Assembly (NCBI GenBank): GCA_036346225.1 | Contig: JARFIW010000453.1 | Location: 1,860,001 to 1,924,000, forward strand | DNA length: 64,000 nt | Origin: Platerodrilus igneus | Taxonomy: Eukaryota; Arthropoda; Insecta; Coleoptera; Lycidae | Reading direction: 5' to 3' | In this document: positions 46,300-57,799 of the stretch, piece after piece | Layout: each line of letters begins with the position of its first letter | Numbering within the stretch: the stretch's first letter is position 1 | The notes under the pieces: generated by a model | The model's database searches: none | The model's input: the letters and a program-made list of their open reading frames with translations, nothing else | What the model was told of the DNA's origin: nothing | Program-made: the position numbers and the translations under genes

Positions 46300-49200
46300 A
46301 TTAATAATAAATGAGTTATGTGTTAGTAATTGTTTCATTCTCATACTTATACACTCTTAACTAACAATCATTAGTTAATTTATGAAACACCTAATTATTT
46401 TGTAGAATAACTCGGTTAAGTATGAAATTATGATATTATCTTATACTTTAACCGACAACCCATTATTTCATGCAATAACTAGGTATTCCATGAAATACCT
46501 TAATTACATACTCTAACAGTAACATATACACATGCAAAAAAATTTCAAAGAAAGTTTAGCAACCATATTAAAATACTTATTTACATTACAAGCTGCGGAA
46601 GTATATTTTTTAGTACGAGGTATTTTTAAATGGCCGAAGCAAAAGGTAGGCGTAGCTAACACTAGTTAAAAACGTCAAGCACTTAAAATGGCTTGGGCAG
46701 CATGTAATGTATTAAACTTTTCATTCTCCCCTCAACATTTAACTACCATAAAAGAAAAAATTATAATGAAATAAAATGAATAGGTGATTATAATAAAATT
46801 AGTAAATTATTATAAGGTGGCTTGCTGTCAACACTGCCTTGGTAACAATACCGTTCTGTTTAAGCACTGTATTTTGTGACATTGGTCAAACACCATAATT
46901 TATTTAAAATGAATTTGATAGAAGAGCTGCAAATATTGCATGTAATAGTTTTTGCCAGAGAAATCCGAAGAGCGGTACATTCAAGCTTACGACAATTATA
47001 TGCTTTTAAACTTTTCTGGAGCATATAACAATTGTAATATTAGACTTAAGTTTCACTCTAAATTAATATTAATCTAGTACTCATTGTTACTTTTTGTCCT
47101 AGATGTGAAAATTTTTCCTAGTTAGCGCCCATCTAGCAACCGATCATCTAGCATGCTTTATTTCTGCTTTCAATTCCCTTGTCAAGATAGAAAGTTACAG
47201 TTTTGTAGAGGGGAGACTGAAAAAGAACTTTTCTAATTAATCATCAAATTTTGTAAAACTATTTGTACATATGCAGGTTATACGTGTTAGTTTCCAGATC
47301 TAATACCACAGATATGTGTCAAATGTATCTCAAAAAATTGAACGTACAAATGGTTATAACAAAAAACATCACAATAATATTAAACAAAATCCACAAACAA
47401 ATTTATATGCAGTTAAGCCATGTGTACCTTCCTGCAGATTTAGTAGAAAAGCGCAGCTTGAGAAATTAACAAAAACCAACTTAGTTAATTCTTATGTTAC
47501 AGAAAGCTAGTATATTTAGTGGACATTGTTACTGAGTGGAACTTGATTAAAACGGGCTATGTATGTGCTTACAATGAGAAGCTCTAGTTAACAATACCAC
47601 AGGTTTGTGTAGAAAGGGTGTGTAATTAGAAATGAAATAACTAGCCACTAGATTATGGTTGCCAGTTTCTATAATTTTTTGAAAGTATATTTAAATGTTC
47701 CCCCATACTTGTCTTATTGTTAAATCATTCTTACAGCAAAATTGTAAAACTTCTTTTTCTCTATTTATCGTAGTACACTACTGACAAAAATATTTTTTTA
47801 AATCCTTGACTGAATGTTACAAAAATTTATGAGAGGATTTAAATTAACGTTTAATGAAATTTGAGAACTATAAATTTTTGTTTTTGTCTAATTTGCATGA
47901 CTTACTTTTATACTAAAAAAAAGAAGAAAAAGTATATTCAAAGTTATCTAAAAGTCTAATTTATGGTGTTCCTACTACTTAGAATTGGCAGTGGAGTGCT
48001 TTGTGCCAATTTCCAACAAATTTACCTGAGTCTTTGTTTCTGCAACCAATTGGTTGCACTTACTGTCCTCATATTTAAATAACTAGAGGTTATTTAACTA
48101 AATTTAGAATGCAAGATCCTTAATTTTTGTAGAACTTCTAAATAACAGAGGGTAGTCTAGTAGTGTATATTATTCATGGCATAGCAACTAAAATGCCAAG
48201 AGCAGCCAGCCCTACAAACCACTATTTAGTAACAGAATGTAGACTACAGCAGTGATATAAGCCATTTCACATTTAGATGTTGACATCCTATCTAGACTTG
48301 GATTCTAAATATAAACCATTTGGAAAAGTTTTTATAAGTATTACACAAAGACGTAGAATAAATATAAACACATGTAGTGTGTCAAGACTCATTTATATAA
48401 GAAATACATTTATATTAAAATTTAAGAGAAAAAATTTCAGTTCTAAATATAATTAAAGCACCTGTGATGTTCATACATAAAAAATAATTCACCCTACAGC
48501 GATGCTTACGTTTTAGTTGCAACTTTTAAATTAAATGTTGAGCATGCTTACCATATTTTTCTTAAAAATCAGACATTTTATTTTAATTCATTGGCACATA
48601 ATCAAGGAATTTAAAATGTTACACGTATCAATCCTACATAAAATAATTTCCTGTTTGGCTGTACCTATTTAAGTTTTAATGCGATGTAAATTAAATTTTA
48701 AACACTTTACCTCATATCGACAAAACTGAAAACAAGTCGAGGCCATTCCTGCAATTTCCTTGCCAATATTTTTATGTATCCTTTAGAACTCTGGAATGTT
48801 TATGACTCCTACATTTCAACAGCCAAAAATAACATTGAACTTCCTTTCAATATAATTAATCGTCCGTAATAGTTCCGAAAAATAAAATATTAAGGTCTAT
48901 AACTCATAAAAATTATTATTACATACCTTTAAAATTACATTTAACAACGCCTTTCTCTATAAACAATAACATATTGATAAAAACATGACCACCCTCACAT
49001 ACTATTATTCTGAATCGCCATCCTGTTTTATAGCATTATAGTTCGATTTCTTTGTCTTTAACATGCGTAAAAACGAACCCAATGCAAAAATTGATCGACG
49101 ATGCCTTTGAAAAATTTCTGAATAAAGTGTTTCTCGCAACATTTTTCTATCTACGTCAGTCGAAGTGCGCAAATGATTGTGAATTGTTTTACATTTGCAG

Positions 49201-49590
49201 TCCATTTTCACTATTGGTATTATCACAGAGGCTTTGACTTTTATGTGCAAGCAACGTTGTTTACTATAACAACAAATTTAAGGCGATGTATAGCAAGGCA
49301 ATTTAGATACGTATGTTTTCAGTAAGGGATTAAGGCTTTTGTGGTTTTTGGTGCTGCTCTACTACACCGAACACAGAATCACTTATAATAATCACTACAA
49401 ATATTAAATACTATAAAATATTCCTTTAAAGTTTGTTTACTTTCTTCTTAGTATTTATTTTTAGCACTGTAGTTTTTATGATGTTTAAATAGAAACATCT
49501 GGTTTAAAATTGTCTCCTCCCGCTTAATATATAAGAATTTATTCATAGCATAGCGCCATGCAACAAAAAAACAAAAAAGAATCTCACCAC
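46300..49590. other. 3.3 kb of intronic DNA, nothing recognised
   Basis: AT-rich. Small open stretches (47263-47510, 49005-49250) lack family motifs. No terminal repeats noticed. Confidence 0.35.
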
Positions 49591-49592
49591 AC

Positions 49593-50033
49593 TCATTGAG
49601 CCTGTTGGACACTTTTACCAATTATGCCCTTTAAAAAATCATAATGCACTTCAAAATTGTTTTTATAAAAGTTAGGTGCATCAATAATATTTAACACTGA
49701 TAAAGAGTCATTACAAACATTTTTTCCATAACTTTTTACAAGAAACCTTTTGAAATCATATTCTAGGGCTTCATACGCGGTTTTTAATCGCTGATTATGC
49801 AGCTCACTGTTAGTATAATTAGTCACGTTTAACTTGTACACTTCTCGATTAGGTAGAGCTTGTTTAACTCGTGGTAGTTCTTTAATTACTGCAGGTTCAG
49901 AAGTCAAAGCGATCTGTCTCACATTGTAATGTGGTTTGGCATCGTGTGGGAATTTCTGTAATTTTATTTTTTGCCCGCTTATTTTTAGGTTAGTTGTATT
50001 TAAATACAAATGCTTTTGATTTTGTAGCATCAT
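49593..50033 (-). CDS. Unidentified 146-residue ORF
   Basis: This is the longest uninterrupted frame in the intron outside recognised transposons, from ATG at 50033 to TGA at 49593. The protein has a basic N-terminal half, with KISGQKIKLQKF, and a mixed C-terminal half with YDFKRFLVKSYGKN. There is no signal peptide, no membrane segment and no zinc motif. I do not recognise the family. Its start lies 22 bases after the stop of another, frame-broken ORF on the same strand, a compact arrangement unlike host genes. It may come from a virus or a large transposon, or be chance. No splice signals are evident inside it. Confidence 0.45.
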   Translation of the reverse strand: MMLQNQKHLYLNTTNLKISGQKIKLQKFPHDAKPHYNVRQIALTSEPAVIKELPRVKQALPNREVYKLNVTNYTNSELHNQRLKTAYEALEYDFKRFLVKSYGKNVCNDSLSVLNIIDAPNFYKNNFEVHYDFLKGIIGKSVQQAQ

Positions 50034-50055
50034 ATACTCTAATCATTATTAAGTT

Positions 50056-50282
50056 TTAAACATCTAGCTCTGGATATCGTCTTGAATAATTAAATATAAA
50101 TATTTTGTTTACATCGAGCAGATTGGGTTTACTTAATAGCCTATCTTTATTTAAATCAATATATACGAATTCGTACATCTCGTTTGCACTTATAGGAATT
50201 TCGTTTGTTTGTAAAGGATGCAATACAAATCAATGCTGTATTTAAAGTTTAATGGCTGGACTAGAAACTTATCCTCTTCCAT
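50056..50282 (-). pseudogene. Unidentified ORF with one frameshift, next to the 146-residue ORF
   Basis: From ATG at 50282, preceded by AAAGGAG, text runs MEEDKFLVQPLNFKYSID. After a single-base shift near 50220 it continues with NEIPISANEMYEFVYIDLNK to a TAA at 50056. Without the shift it would be a protein of about 75 residues. No family is recognised. Its interest lies in the spacing to the ORF at 49593-50033. Confidence 0.35.
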
Positions 50283-50299
50283 CTCCTTTTAACCTTAAA

Positions 50300-53200
50300 T
50301 GTTAAACAATGAAAGATAAATCACATTAAACAATCAACTGTTTTGTAATATAGTATGTAATTATGTCCGAAATAGGAAATTGTGATAGATAGGGAAATGT
50401 CATTGTTAAAATAATTCTAATATAGAACAAAGGAATAATTTTCGAAGAGAAATTCCCTTTTTGATTTCTGTACTCACAAGAACAATATAAAATTCACAAC
50501 CCACAATTGCCTCTTACTTTTTCGTACACGTTGTAGTAAGCGTTTAAAAATTCGATCTCTCAAGATTTGAGCGAGCTTTACGTGTTAGACCTTCCCGAGT
50601 TAAAAAATGTAATATTGTAAATTGCGTCTAATTCTCACTGTTAAAGAAATACGCATATGAATCAAATCGCAATCAATTCAATTTAAATATTTATCTATTT
50701 AATAAAGCTTTATGTATTACTATGACAGTAACAAACATTATTCTCGATATCTTTGAGAAAAACGAGAGGTGATCATTCACGACTTCTAATTTGGACATCA
50801 GCTAATTGGTTGGTGGGATTTATGCAACTTTCCCAGCATTAGTAGTCTACGCTAGTTGTTTCATATCAGCATCAATAGGTTAATGTCAACATCCTTAGCA
50901 AAACCTACATCTTTTAAATTTATATAGATATACAGTTTGCTGCTGCATACTTTTTACCTTATAAAACCCCGGTTATGTTTATAATTATAAAAATAAACCG
51001 TAAATTTAAATTTTAACGTTATTTTATAAAGTAACGACAACCAATCACAAAATGCGATGCTAACTTCAGCATGGAAGTGGAAATAACAATTGTTTATCCT
51101 CTTCTTTGTTGTTTTATTTTGCTATATAACCTCACTTTCTACAACGTTGAAATTTAGGTGTCAAACATATGGATAACGTAAACGGTTTCGATGTAATTCA
51201 TTTTTAAAATTTGCATAAAAACGAGTTTCTTTGTTTGCGCCGACGTTTTCAATCTTGATTAACTTCTATTCTATAAGTCGTAGAGTGCTGCTTGATGCCT
51301 CATTTTAAAGAGAATTTCATAAGATTTAATTTGATATGCCCCATGACTATCTTGGGTAAAAAATAAAAAATACTGAACAAAACAAATTTTTTTCAAAAAA
51401 TTTTTGAGAAGTGTTTTTTTAAAGATTTTGAAAAAAATATGTTTTGGGTCTTTTACACACTATAAAACCTAAAATAGAGTGGGATCTCAATGGGATACGG
51501 AGTTATGGCAAAAAATTTAAAACTACCTTGAAAAATATCTTGTTCTAGTGTGTTTACATGATAATAGCCTGAGTTGTTAAATCTTATTACGTTATTCATC
51601 ATACTAATACATACTCAAACATAAAACAAGGAAGAACAGTTCCAAAAAGCTGAAAGTTTTACCTGGTAAAAATTATCGAGTTGTTTTAGTTAGCAGTCAG
51701 AGAAGTAGTTACTCCAAAACAGCTACAGGTTAGTTCTTCCTTACTTTAACAAATAATTTTTTGTTTGCCTGTTTGGTCTCTGAGTCTGTAAGTCGATAAA
51801 TTCTTACTGTAACTGTTATAAGATTAACCTTCTTTTAAAACCTCACTTTTATACACAACCGGTATATCATTAAATTGCGGGTATTTAAAAGACGATAAAG
51901 GGTCATGTGGTTCTAAAAACCTTATTTTTACTTCATCTCTTTCTATTCCTAACACACAACGTAACCACCACGTGTCTGACTATTGACATGACAGTGTCAT
52001 TAATGTTCAGATCATCATCAGTATAATCAGCTGACACTATTTGTACACTGGATTCCTCTGAAAATGAATGGCGTTTCACTAAAATTTTTGTCTCATATTC
52101 ATACAAGCAATTGGTGGTGCTCAAACTTATGTGCAATAGCATTATCGGTGACATCTGAGTTGAAAGAAAGGCGATTGGTTGGAAGAGAAGGTGTTTAATC
52201 CCGATGGCATATCTGGGGAATGACATCGCTGGAGTCGGTTTTACCAATACCTAATTAATTTAAATTTAAACATAATCACGTATTTTCACATTTCTTCTGA
52301 GTGTACATCTTTCACCTGTATTTCAATTGAAAATTTTGAAGTAAAACTGTGTTCTATTGGCTTATGGGAAAACTTTAAAGTGGACTAACATTAATAAAAA
52401 AAATACATTTTTACATATGATTTATGTTCAATTTAACTCTTAAATGCAGTACACAGCCGTGTTTTGCCATCGAAAACATTTTTACATTCAAACATATTCT
52501 AAAACATATTGCTGTGATAATGCCTTACTAATTCAAGCCTCTACATTGGATATTATTTTCATTGCTGTGATATACTCCTTAATTTCTTTAAGCTACACAA
52601 TTGATCGTTATTAATTATTGCTGTGGTATGCCCTTTTATGATTGGTGTATCTATTTTTATTGGTGTGAATATCAACCCCTTTTAAAATCCTATAATTTCT
52701 TAAATTTGTTTTTTCACGATTAGCTCAAATGAATGCCCTACTTCACGACAATAAAGATTGTTTAACCTTTTTTTCTTTCTACTACCTAGCTGTTAGAATA
52801 ATTTAAATGAAACAATCCAAAATTACACAGTATAATGATTGATAATATGTACAGTTTTATGTCAATTTAAAAATTAGCCCCTGAATAAATTGTTCACATT
52901 CACCAAATTTAATTTTCCTGAAAGCCAGCAAAAATATCTTTGTAATTACTCTTAAGTACCTTTCGAACGTTCAAAGATGCTTTCTCTATTTTTCAAATTC
53001 TCAATTGACCTTTCTGTCGACCCTTACCGATATATAATATATAGCAAATATTAAAATTGAAACAGTCTTTAACAAATGAAAAATTTAAGATCTCTAACTT
53101 GCGTTTTTCTTGCTTGTCACTGGAATTGCCTCAGAGTATCAGTGGCCAGCGCCCCTTGATTGTTACAATTTGACTTGCTTCCCTTGTTGGCCAGAATGAT

Positions 53201-54360
53201 GGATTAATGGTTGCTTGTATTTTCCCCCTCTGATTTTTGGAGTAACTTTTAGTATTTTTACGTTTATTTCCTTGTAAGTATTTTCTAAGTATCTTTGGAT
53301 TTTTATTTATAGGTACATCTAGAGATACATTTAGATCTTTAGATATACTTTTTGATCTACATTTAGATCTTATTTGGAGCCCTAAATTGTTAAATATTAA
53401 AAATAAAATTCAATTAATAGTTCATCTTACGTTAACGCGTAGAACGGCTATTCTTTGTTGCACATATTGGCACTTTCAATTTTTCACTTTTAATAAATTA
53501 TCGACGTTCCACTAATTGTTACTGGTACGTAAATTTCCACTTTAAGTCGATGTGGTTCGTACCTTGTTGAAGAAACACTGTTTATTTTTGAGTTTCCTGT
53601 GGTATTTATAAGACCCACCTTTCAACGTTTTTAATTGGTGTGTTTGTTGATCAAGGCTTGTACTTTGCGCCTATCTCTGTAAAACTAGGTCTTTCTCAAA
53701 ATTCTCTGGTTTTAATTGTTGTTCCTTCATTTAATCTCGCACGTAGACGTTCAATATATCACAGTATATTCTTAGAATTTCCAAATATCCATTGCGATTT
53801 TGTTACGTATTTTATATTTGTGTCGTTTATAGACCAAACTTTTATCATATCGCGGACCGCCTGTTATTTATTGTTTGTTATTTCAAATATGTTGGATTTT
53901 CATGTAAATATGATATTTCAGTCACGTGCTCATCTTTCTAATAATGACGTATTTGAATGCGTTTTCTTATTTATGCGTTGACATTTTTAATGAAATTCTT
54001 AAATAGCTAGAATGCCAGGTTGTTTATCTTTACCGATTACGTGTTTATTTTGATGAAACTTGATGTATTTAAAATATTATCTTTGTTTGTTTCTTTAACT
54101 TAAAGCGTATTATAAGACGTACACATTATTATTTTAGCTAAATATTATCTAATTATTGTAAAATGAGCTTCTTTCTTATGCATTAAATTAAATATAATTT
54201 ATATACAGTGTGCTCGCTATTGATCTTTTGTAAAGTATTCGATTTACTCCTATTTAATGGTGGAATTCTTTGGTTTTCTTAACGTTAATTATTTTTATAT
54301 TTATTTTACGACCCCTATGACTTAATCTACCCTTAGACTACCTTGTTATCATGGCAATCT
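50300..54360. other. 4 kb of intronic DNA, mostly unrecognised
   Basis: A minus-strand open stretch at 51933-52247 (104 codons, including SADYTDDDLNINDTVMS) and a plus-strand one at 53640-53981 (113 codons, T-rich) show no family motif. Around 53320-53380 the phrase AGATCTTTAGATATAC and variants repeat. The block 53420-53640 is less AT-rich and might be part of a decayed LTR, unproven. Confidence 0.3.
52508..52690. repeat. Degenerate repeats with ATTGCTGTGATA core
   Basis: ATTGCTGTGATA or a close variant occurs at 52508, 52561 and 52617, with ATTGGTGTGAATA at 52659. Each is followed by CCTTA-type text. Spacing is 42-56 bp. The same core, TTGCTGTGATA, occurs at the proposed start of the LTR element at 60494. 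Confidence 0.55.
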
Positions 54361-55199
54361 ATAGAGGCAAATCACTTTAAAAGAACCCAGGAAATATAGT
54401 ATAGCAGAATTTATTTAAGAAGAGCCTGTACGTTATTTGACATATGCGCAAACCTTGAAAGTCAGTGGCGAAGCGGATTTAATAATTTTTAGGGTTCTCA
54501 TAGAGTAAATATTCTAAAATCAAGTTTTATTTTGCTGGTGGTTTAAATTAACATGGCAAATACGCGAATAAGCAAGGCATAAAACACAAAGAAACAAAAA
54601 GAAAAGTATGAAAGCGTAATAAATAAATATACAATGTCAAAGTCGCAAATGTCAATTGACATTTAACAGCAAATTATCTACGCCACTGAAATGATGAACG
54701 AACGCGCCTAAACAATGGACTAATCTGATACCGTTTTAGCAGTGTGCGCATGATGACGTACAGACTCTTCTTAAATAAATTCTACTTTAACAGTGGCGTA
54801 TAGTTGAGTTATTACGGGGATATTGGGGGCGTTTTATAATTACTCTCGCACACAATAACAGAACGACACAATTTAGTTCTAAAAAGAAGTGTTTTATAGC
54901 AGGAAATGAAATAATATACAAAGGATAAAAACAGCTTATATAAATTTCAAACTGTCAAACCAATAGAAAACAAAACACCTTTGACACTTGGGCCGTTGAT
55001 TGACGTATTACTTGGGCTGTGTTCTACAACGCACGTTTAGGAGGACATAAGGTAATTTCTGACTGGTTGATTATACAAAATACACGCCACTGTAACCTGG
55101 ATACTGTCATCCCTAATTACATATAATGAACTTTCCCAAACTGATTTTTGCTTTGTGCGTATGATAACGGTGGGTTCTTCTTAAAGTGATTACCTCTAA
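54361..55199. mobile_element. Outer MITE-like element with terminal inverted repeats
   Basis: AGAGGCAAATCACTTTAAAA plus GAACCC at the left pairs with GGGTTCTTCTTAAAGTGATT plus ACCTCT at the right. It is noncoding, and a second inverted-repeat element lies inside it. Target duplication was not resolved. Confidence 0.65.
54402..54790. mobile_element. Inner MITE nested in the outer one
   Basis: Termini AGAATTTATTTAAGAAGAG then CTGTACGT (left) are matched by ACGTACAG then CTCTTCTTAAATAAATTCT (right), with about one mismatch over 28 bases. It has a length of roughly 390 bp and no ORF. Its ends resemble the outer element's in the shared TTTAAGAAGA core, so both may be driven by one transposase. 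Confidence 0.75.
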
Positions 55200-55612
55200 T
55201 AATTATTTGACATGAATTACCAGCATGTTTTCGTTGTTACCCACGAGATTGAACCACATGTATGTAAGGGATTTTTTGGGAGTTGCCGTTTTATATAAAC
55301 GGGAAGTAAAATCTATAACTGTTGCGTTTTTGTAAACCCCGGTGATAGAGGGGAAAATGTTGTGACATCACAATTGACGTCATTGATTTATAAAATGGTA
55401 ACAAATCAAGTAACACATGTCAGACCGGAGTTACTGGCGGTTATGCGGCAGAGTGACAGTTTTCTAACCAATAGATGGTCAAGGAGAAACCCATTTATTT
55501 ATACAAATAGACGATTTACTTACTTGTGATGAAGAATTGACAGAAATAAATTTAAAACATTAAGGCTCAGATTTCACTATCGTTAATCTCAATACAGCGA
55601 ATCCATTAGCAG

Positions 55613-55900
55613 TAATTTTTCTTAGCCATCCTCTCGAGTCTTTACGTTCGAACGAGCCCTCGGTTAGGTTACTGATAGAAATAGATATTATTATTAAAAA
55701 ACACAAATCACGTAACACGCATATCAGAACAACCTGCAATAGTTTTAGCAACAAAAGAAACATGACTGCTCTGATATGCGTGTTAAGTGATTTGTGTTTT
55801 TTAATAATAATATCTATTTCTATCAGTAACCTAACCTAAAAAGCCTATCGCGAAACTCGTTCGAACGTAGAGACTCGGGAGGATGGTTAAGAAAAAATTA
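55613..55900. mobile_element. Fold-back MITE (large hairpin)
   Basis: The left arm (about 55613-55734) and right arm (about 55768-55900) are reverse complements apart from small gaps. Shared words include GTCTTTACGTTCGAACGAG, GGTTAGGTTACTGATAGAAA and CACAAATCAC. The loop is about 33 bp. Confidence 0.85.
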
Positions 55901-56075
55901 TTTTATACGAGGCGATGGTCATTTGTAACAGAGTCATTTTTGTGAGACATTTAAACTACGTTTGGCGTAAACGGGGGGCTTTACCGCCGCAGTTACGGTA
56001 AGTCGCTAAAAAATCCCTGTAGATTAATGATTTTTGCGTTAGTAACATGTTCATGTGTAAGAGGCCATAATTTTT

Positions 56076-56207
56076 TTATTAACTATCCTCCCGAGTCTTT
56101 ACGTTCAAACGAGTCGCGCGATAGGCTTTTTGAGGTTAGGTTACTGTTAGAAATAGATTTTATTATTGTTATAAACACAAATCACTTAATAGGCATATCA
56201 GAACAGT
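56076..56207 (+). mobile_element. Single arm of the same fold-back family
   Basis: It carries CCGAGTCTTTACGTTC, GCGCGATAGGCTTTTT and GGTTAGGTTACTG in the order of the left arm at 55613, but no partner arm follows. It matches the right arm's fuller version of the GCGATAGGC segment. Confidence 0.75.
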
Positions 56208-56609
56208 CTTGTTTTTTTGTTGTTAACACTATTGCGGACTGTTCTGCGTGTAAAAGATCGTCTAAATGGTTATTTTGCCTTTTCCTTTGAAACATAGCCT
56301 AATACAATCAGACATCCTTCGTTCACAGCCGTTTAGTAAATTTCCACAGCTTTTCTCCCAGAAAAAAACAGAAAGAACAACCTTAAAGTTTGATGAATCT
56401 TTCAAATTTTACAGAGAAACAGCCTCTGATTTTTACGTTATGGGTCTCGTTCACTTGAACTATTATTCATAAGTGGTTACCTTTTGAATGCGACAAGTAA
56501 CCAATTAACTTTTTTACAGTTACTAAACACTCCTTACAATATTGATAACAAGTAATTTAAAATAAAGAATAAAATATGAAATAAATGATAATTTTAGCAT
56601 ACACGTTAC

Positions 56610-56959
56610 CTTGCTGAACTGAGCTAGAATATACTTCAGTATACTTGATGGGGCTGTATAAATTAAAGGCTCCAATGCTGACAACAATAAACATCTCTGC
56701 AAACATTGCTTTAGTGCGCATTTACTTTTGTGTTTAAGATCTTCAGAACTATTTATCTTTAAGTGTAATTCGAGTAATCGTGGAAACGCTTCGGCAACTG
56801 CAATTGCTTTAGCATGTTCAGGACTATGCTTTCCTATCTGACCCAAAGCCCACGCTGTTACCGATAGTGTGGCATCATCAGTACATTCATTCAAAACTTT
56901 GACCAAGTCCACGACAGCATTACAACCCAAAACTGACATTGCAAGTTGATCAGAATGTC
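56610..56959 (-). CDS. SPAG6: SPAG6 exon, last armadillo repeats
   Basis: 116 codons plus two leading bases. The text matches the C-terminal armadillo region of SPAG6: GHSDQLAMSVLGC, WALGQIGKHSPEHAKAIAVA, SSEDLKHKSKCALKQCL and ALEPLIYTAPSSILKYILAQ to FSK. It is entered by an AG after TTTA, with phase 1 giving Gly with the previous exon, and left by AAG/GTAACG in phase 0. A TrpAla of the repeat (TAWALGQ) is conserved. The 51-bp intron before it is short, as in many insects; the one after it is the 54-kb intron. Confidence 0.92.
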
Positions 56960-57010
56960 CTTAAATAGCAACATTGTATACTTTTGAGACTTGATATAAA
57001 TACCCATTAC

Positions 57011-57274
57011 CTGCAATATAACCTATTGCAGTTATACAAGGTACTTTAGATTCTGGTGAAGGGTGTCTTAAAGCTTCCATGAGAGCCCCAATTCCTCCAG
57101 TGTTGACAATAAGCTGCGTTAATTCTAAAGTATGTTTTACGACATCTCGCACTAAGCTGGCGGCATTTTTACGCACTATTGGGCATGCATGTGCCATATG
57201 CATTAAAACAGAAGGAAAAAGTTCTGCTTCTACAATGACCTCTGCTAAAGTATTTGAGTGCTTTGCTATAGAAC
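57011..57274 (-). CDS. SPAG6: SPAG6 exon, middle armadillo repeats
   Basis: 264 bp encode IAKHSNTLAEVIVEAELFPS, then VRKNAASLVRDVVKHT and IVNTGGIGALMEAL, ending GYIAG. It is entered after GTTTAG in phase 1 (completing a Ser) and left at GCAG/GTAATG in phase 1. The repeated AKHS and NTGG-type helices are those of armadillo repeats, which in SPAG6 form the scaffold linking central-apparatus microtubule projections. No stop or shift. Confidence 0.92.
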
Positions 57275-57519
57275 CTAAACAGTAAGACAAATAAGAAATT
57301 TGTTAAATGTTGTTTATGGTTAATGACGCTCTACAGCGATTAATTGATCTAAAAAATATCTTTCTTATCATCTTTAAGAATTATTCACACTGTATAAAAA
57401 AACGCCCGTTTCCAAAATTCTAAAAAATTTTGACTGTTTAGGAGAGATTTGCTTAAAGAATTTAAAATGACTATTTTTTAAAAGGTCACTGTTTGGCATT
57501 GTAATGCTTAGTTACTTAC

Positions 57520-57799
57520 TTAGAGCTGCAAGCACATGCTGTTTTAACTTTTCATCTTGGCTTGTTAAACTGCGTGCTAAATGAGGTACTGCTCCGGCAT
57601 CCACAACGCTTTGAGCCATATCAATACTGTGTTTAGCTATATCTGAAAGAGCGTTTGCTGCAATTTGCTTTAGAGTTAGTTCTGGTTCTTGTAGTGCTAA
57701 AATTAATAAAGGGATAGCACCGCAATCGACTACTTTCTTTGCCAGTTTTTGATTGTGTTTTGCAACGTAACCAATAGCCCATGCTGCGCCTTGTTTAAC
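57520..57799 (-). CDS. SPAG6: SPAG6 exon, earlier armadillo repeats
   Basis: 280 bp: VKQGAAWAIGYVAKHNQKL, then VVDCGAIPLLILALQEPEL, ANALSDIAKHSIDMAQSVVD and AGAVPHLARSLTS, ending HVLAAL. The exon opens after AATAG in phase 0 and ends with a strong GTAAGT donor in phase 1. By family comparison it starts at about residue 146 of a protein of about 510 residues, so at least one more upstream exon is needed. None is visible between here and 58900. Confidence 0.92.

Larger units (their letters stand above)
2380..56609 (-). other. SPAG6: Giant SPAG6 intron (about 54.2 kb)
   Basis: The exon ending at 56610 has donor GTAACG. The next family-consistent coding segment begins after an AG at 2380, and no SPAG6-like exon lies between. 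The other introns seen here are 51 bp (56960-57010), 245 bp (57275-57519) and possibly 807 bp (1366-2172), so this one is exceptional. Transposons in both orientations fill it. The exon identities come from recognising the family; that the two exons belong to one transcript is inferred from phase, order and strand. Confidence 0.8.

Noticed and set aside
53640..53981. A 113-codon plus-strand membrane protein
   Set aside because: Its hydrophobicity comes from T-rich composition and there is no conserved motif or convincing start context.
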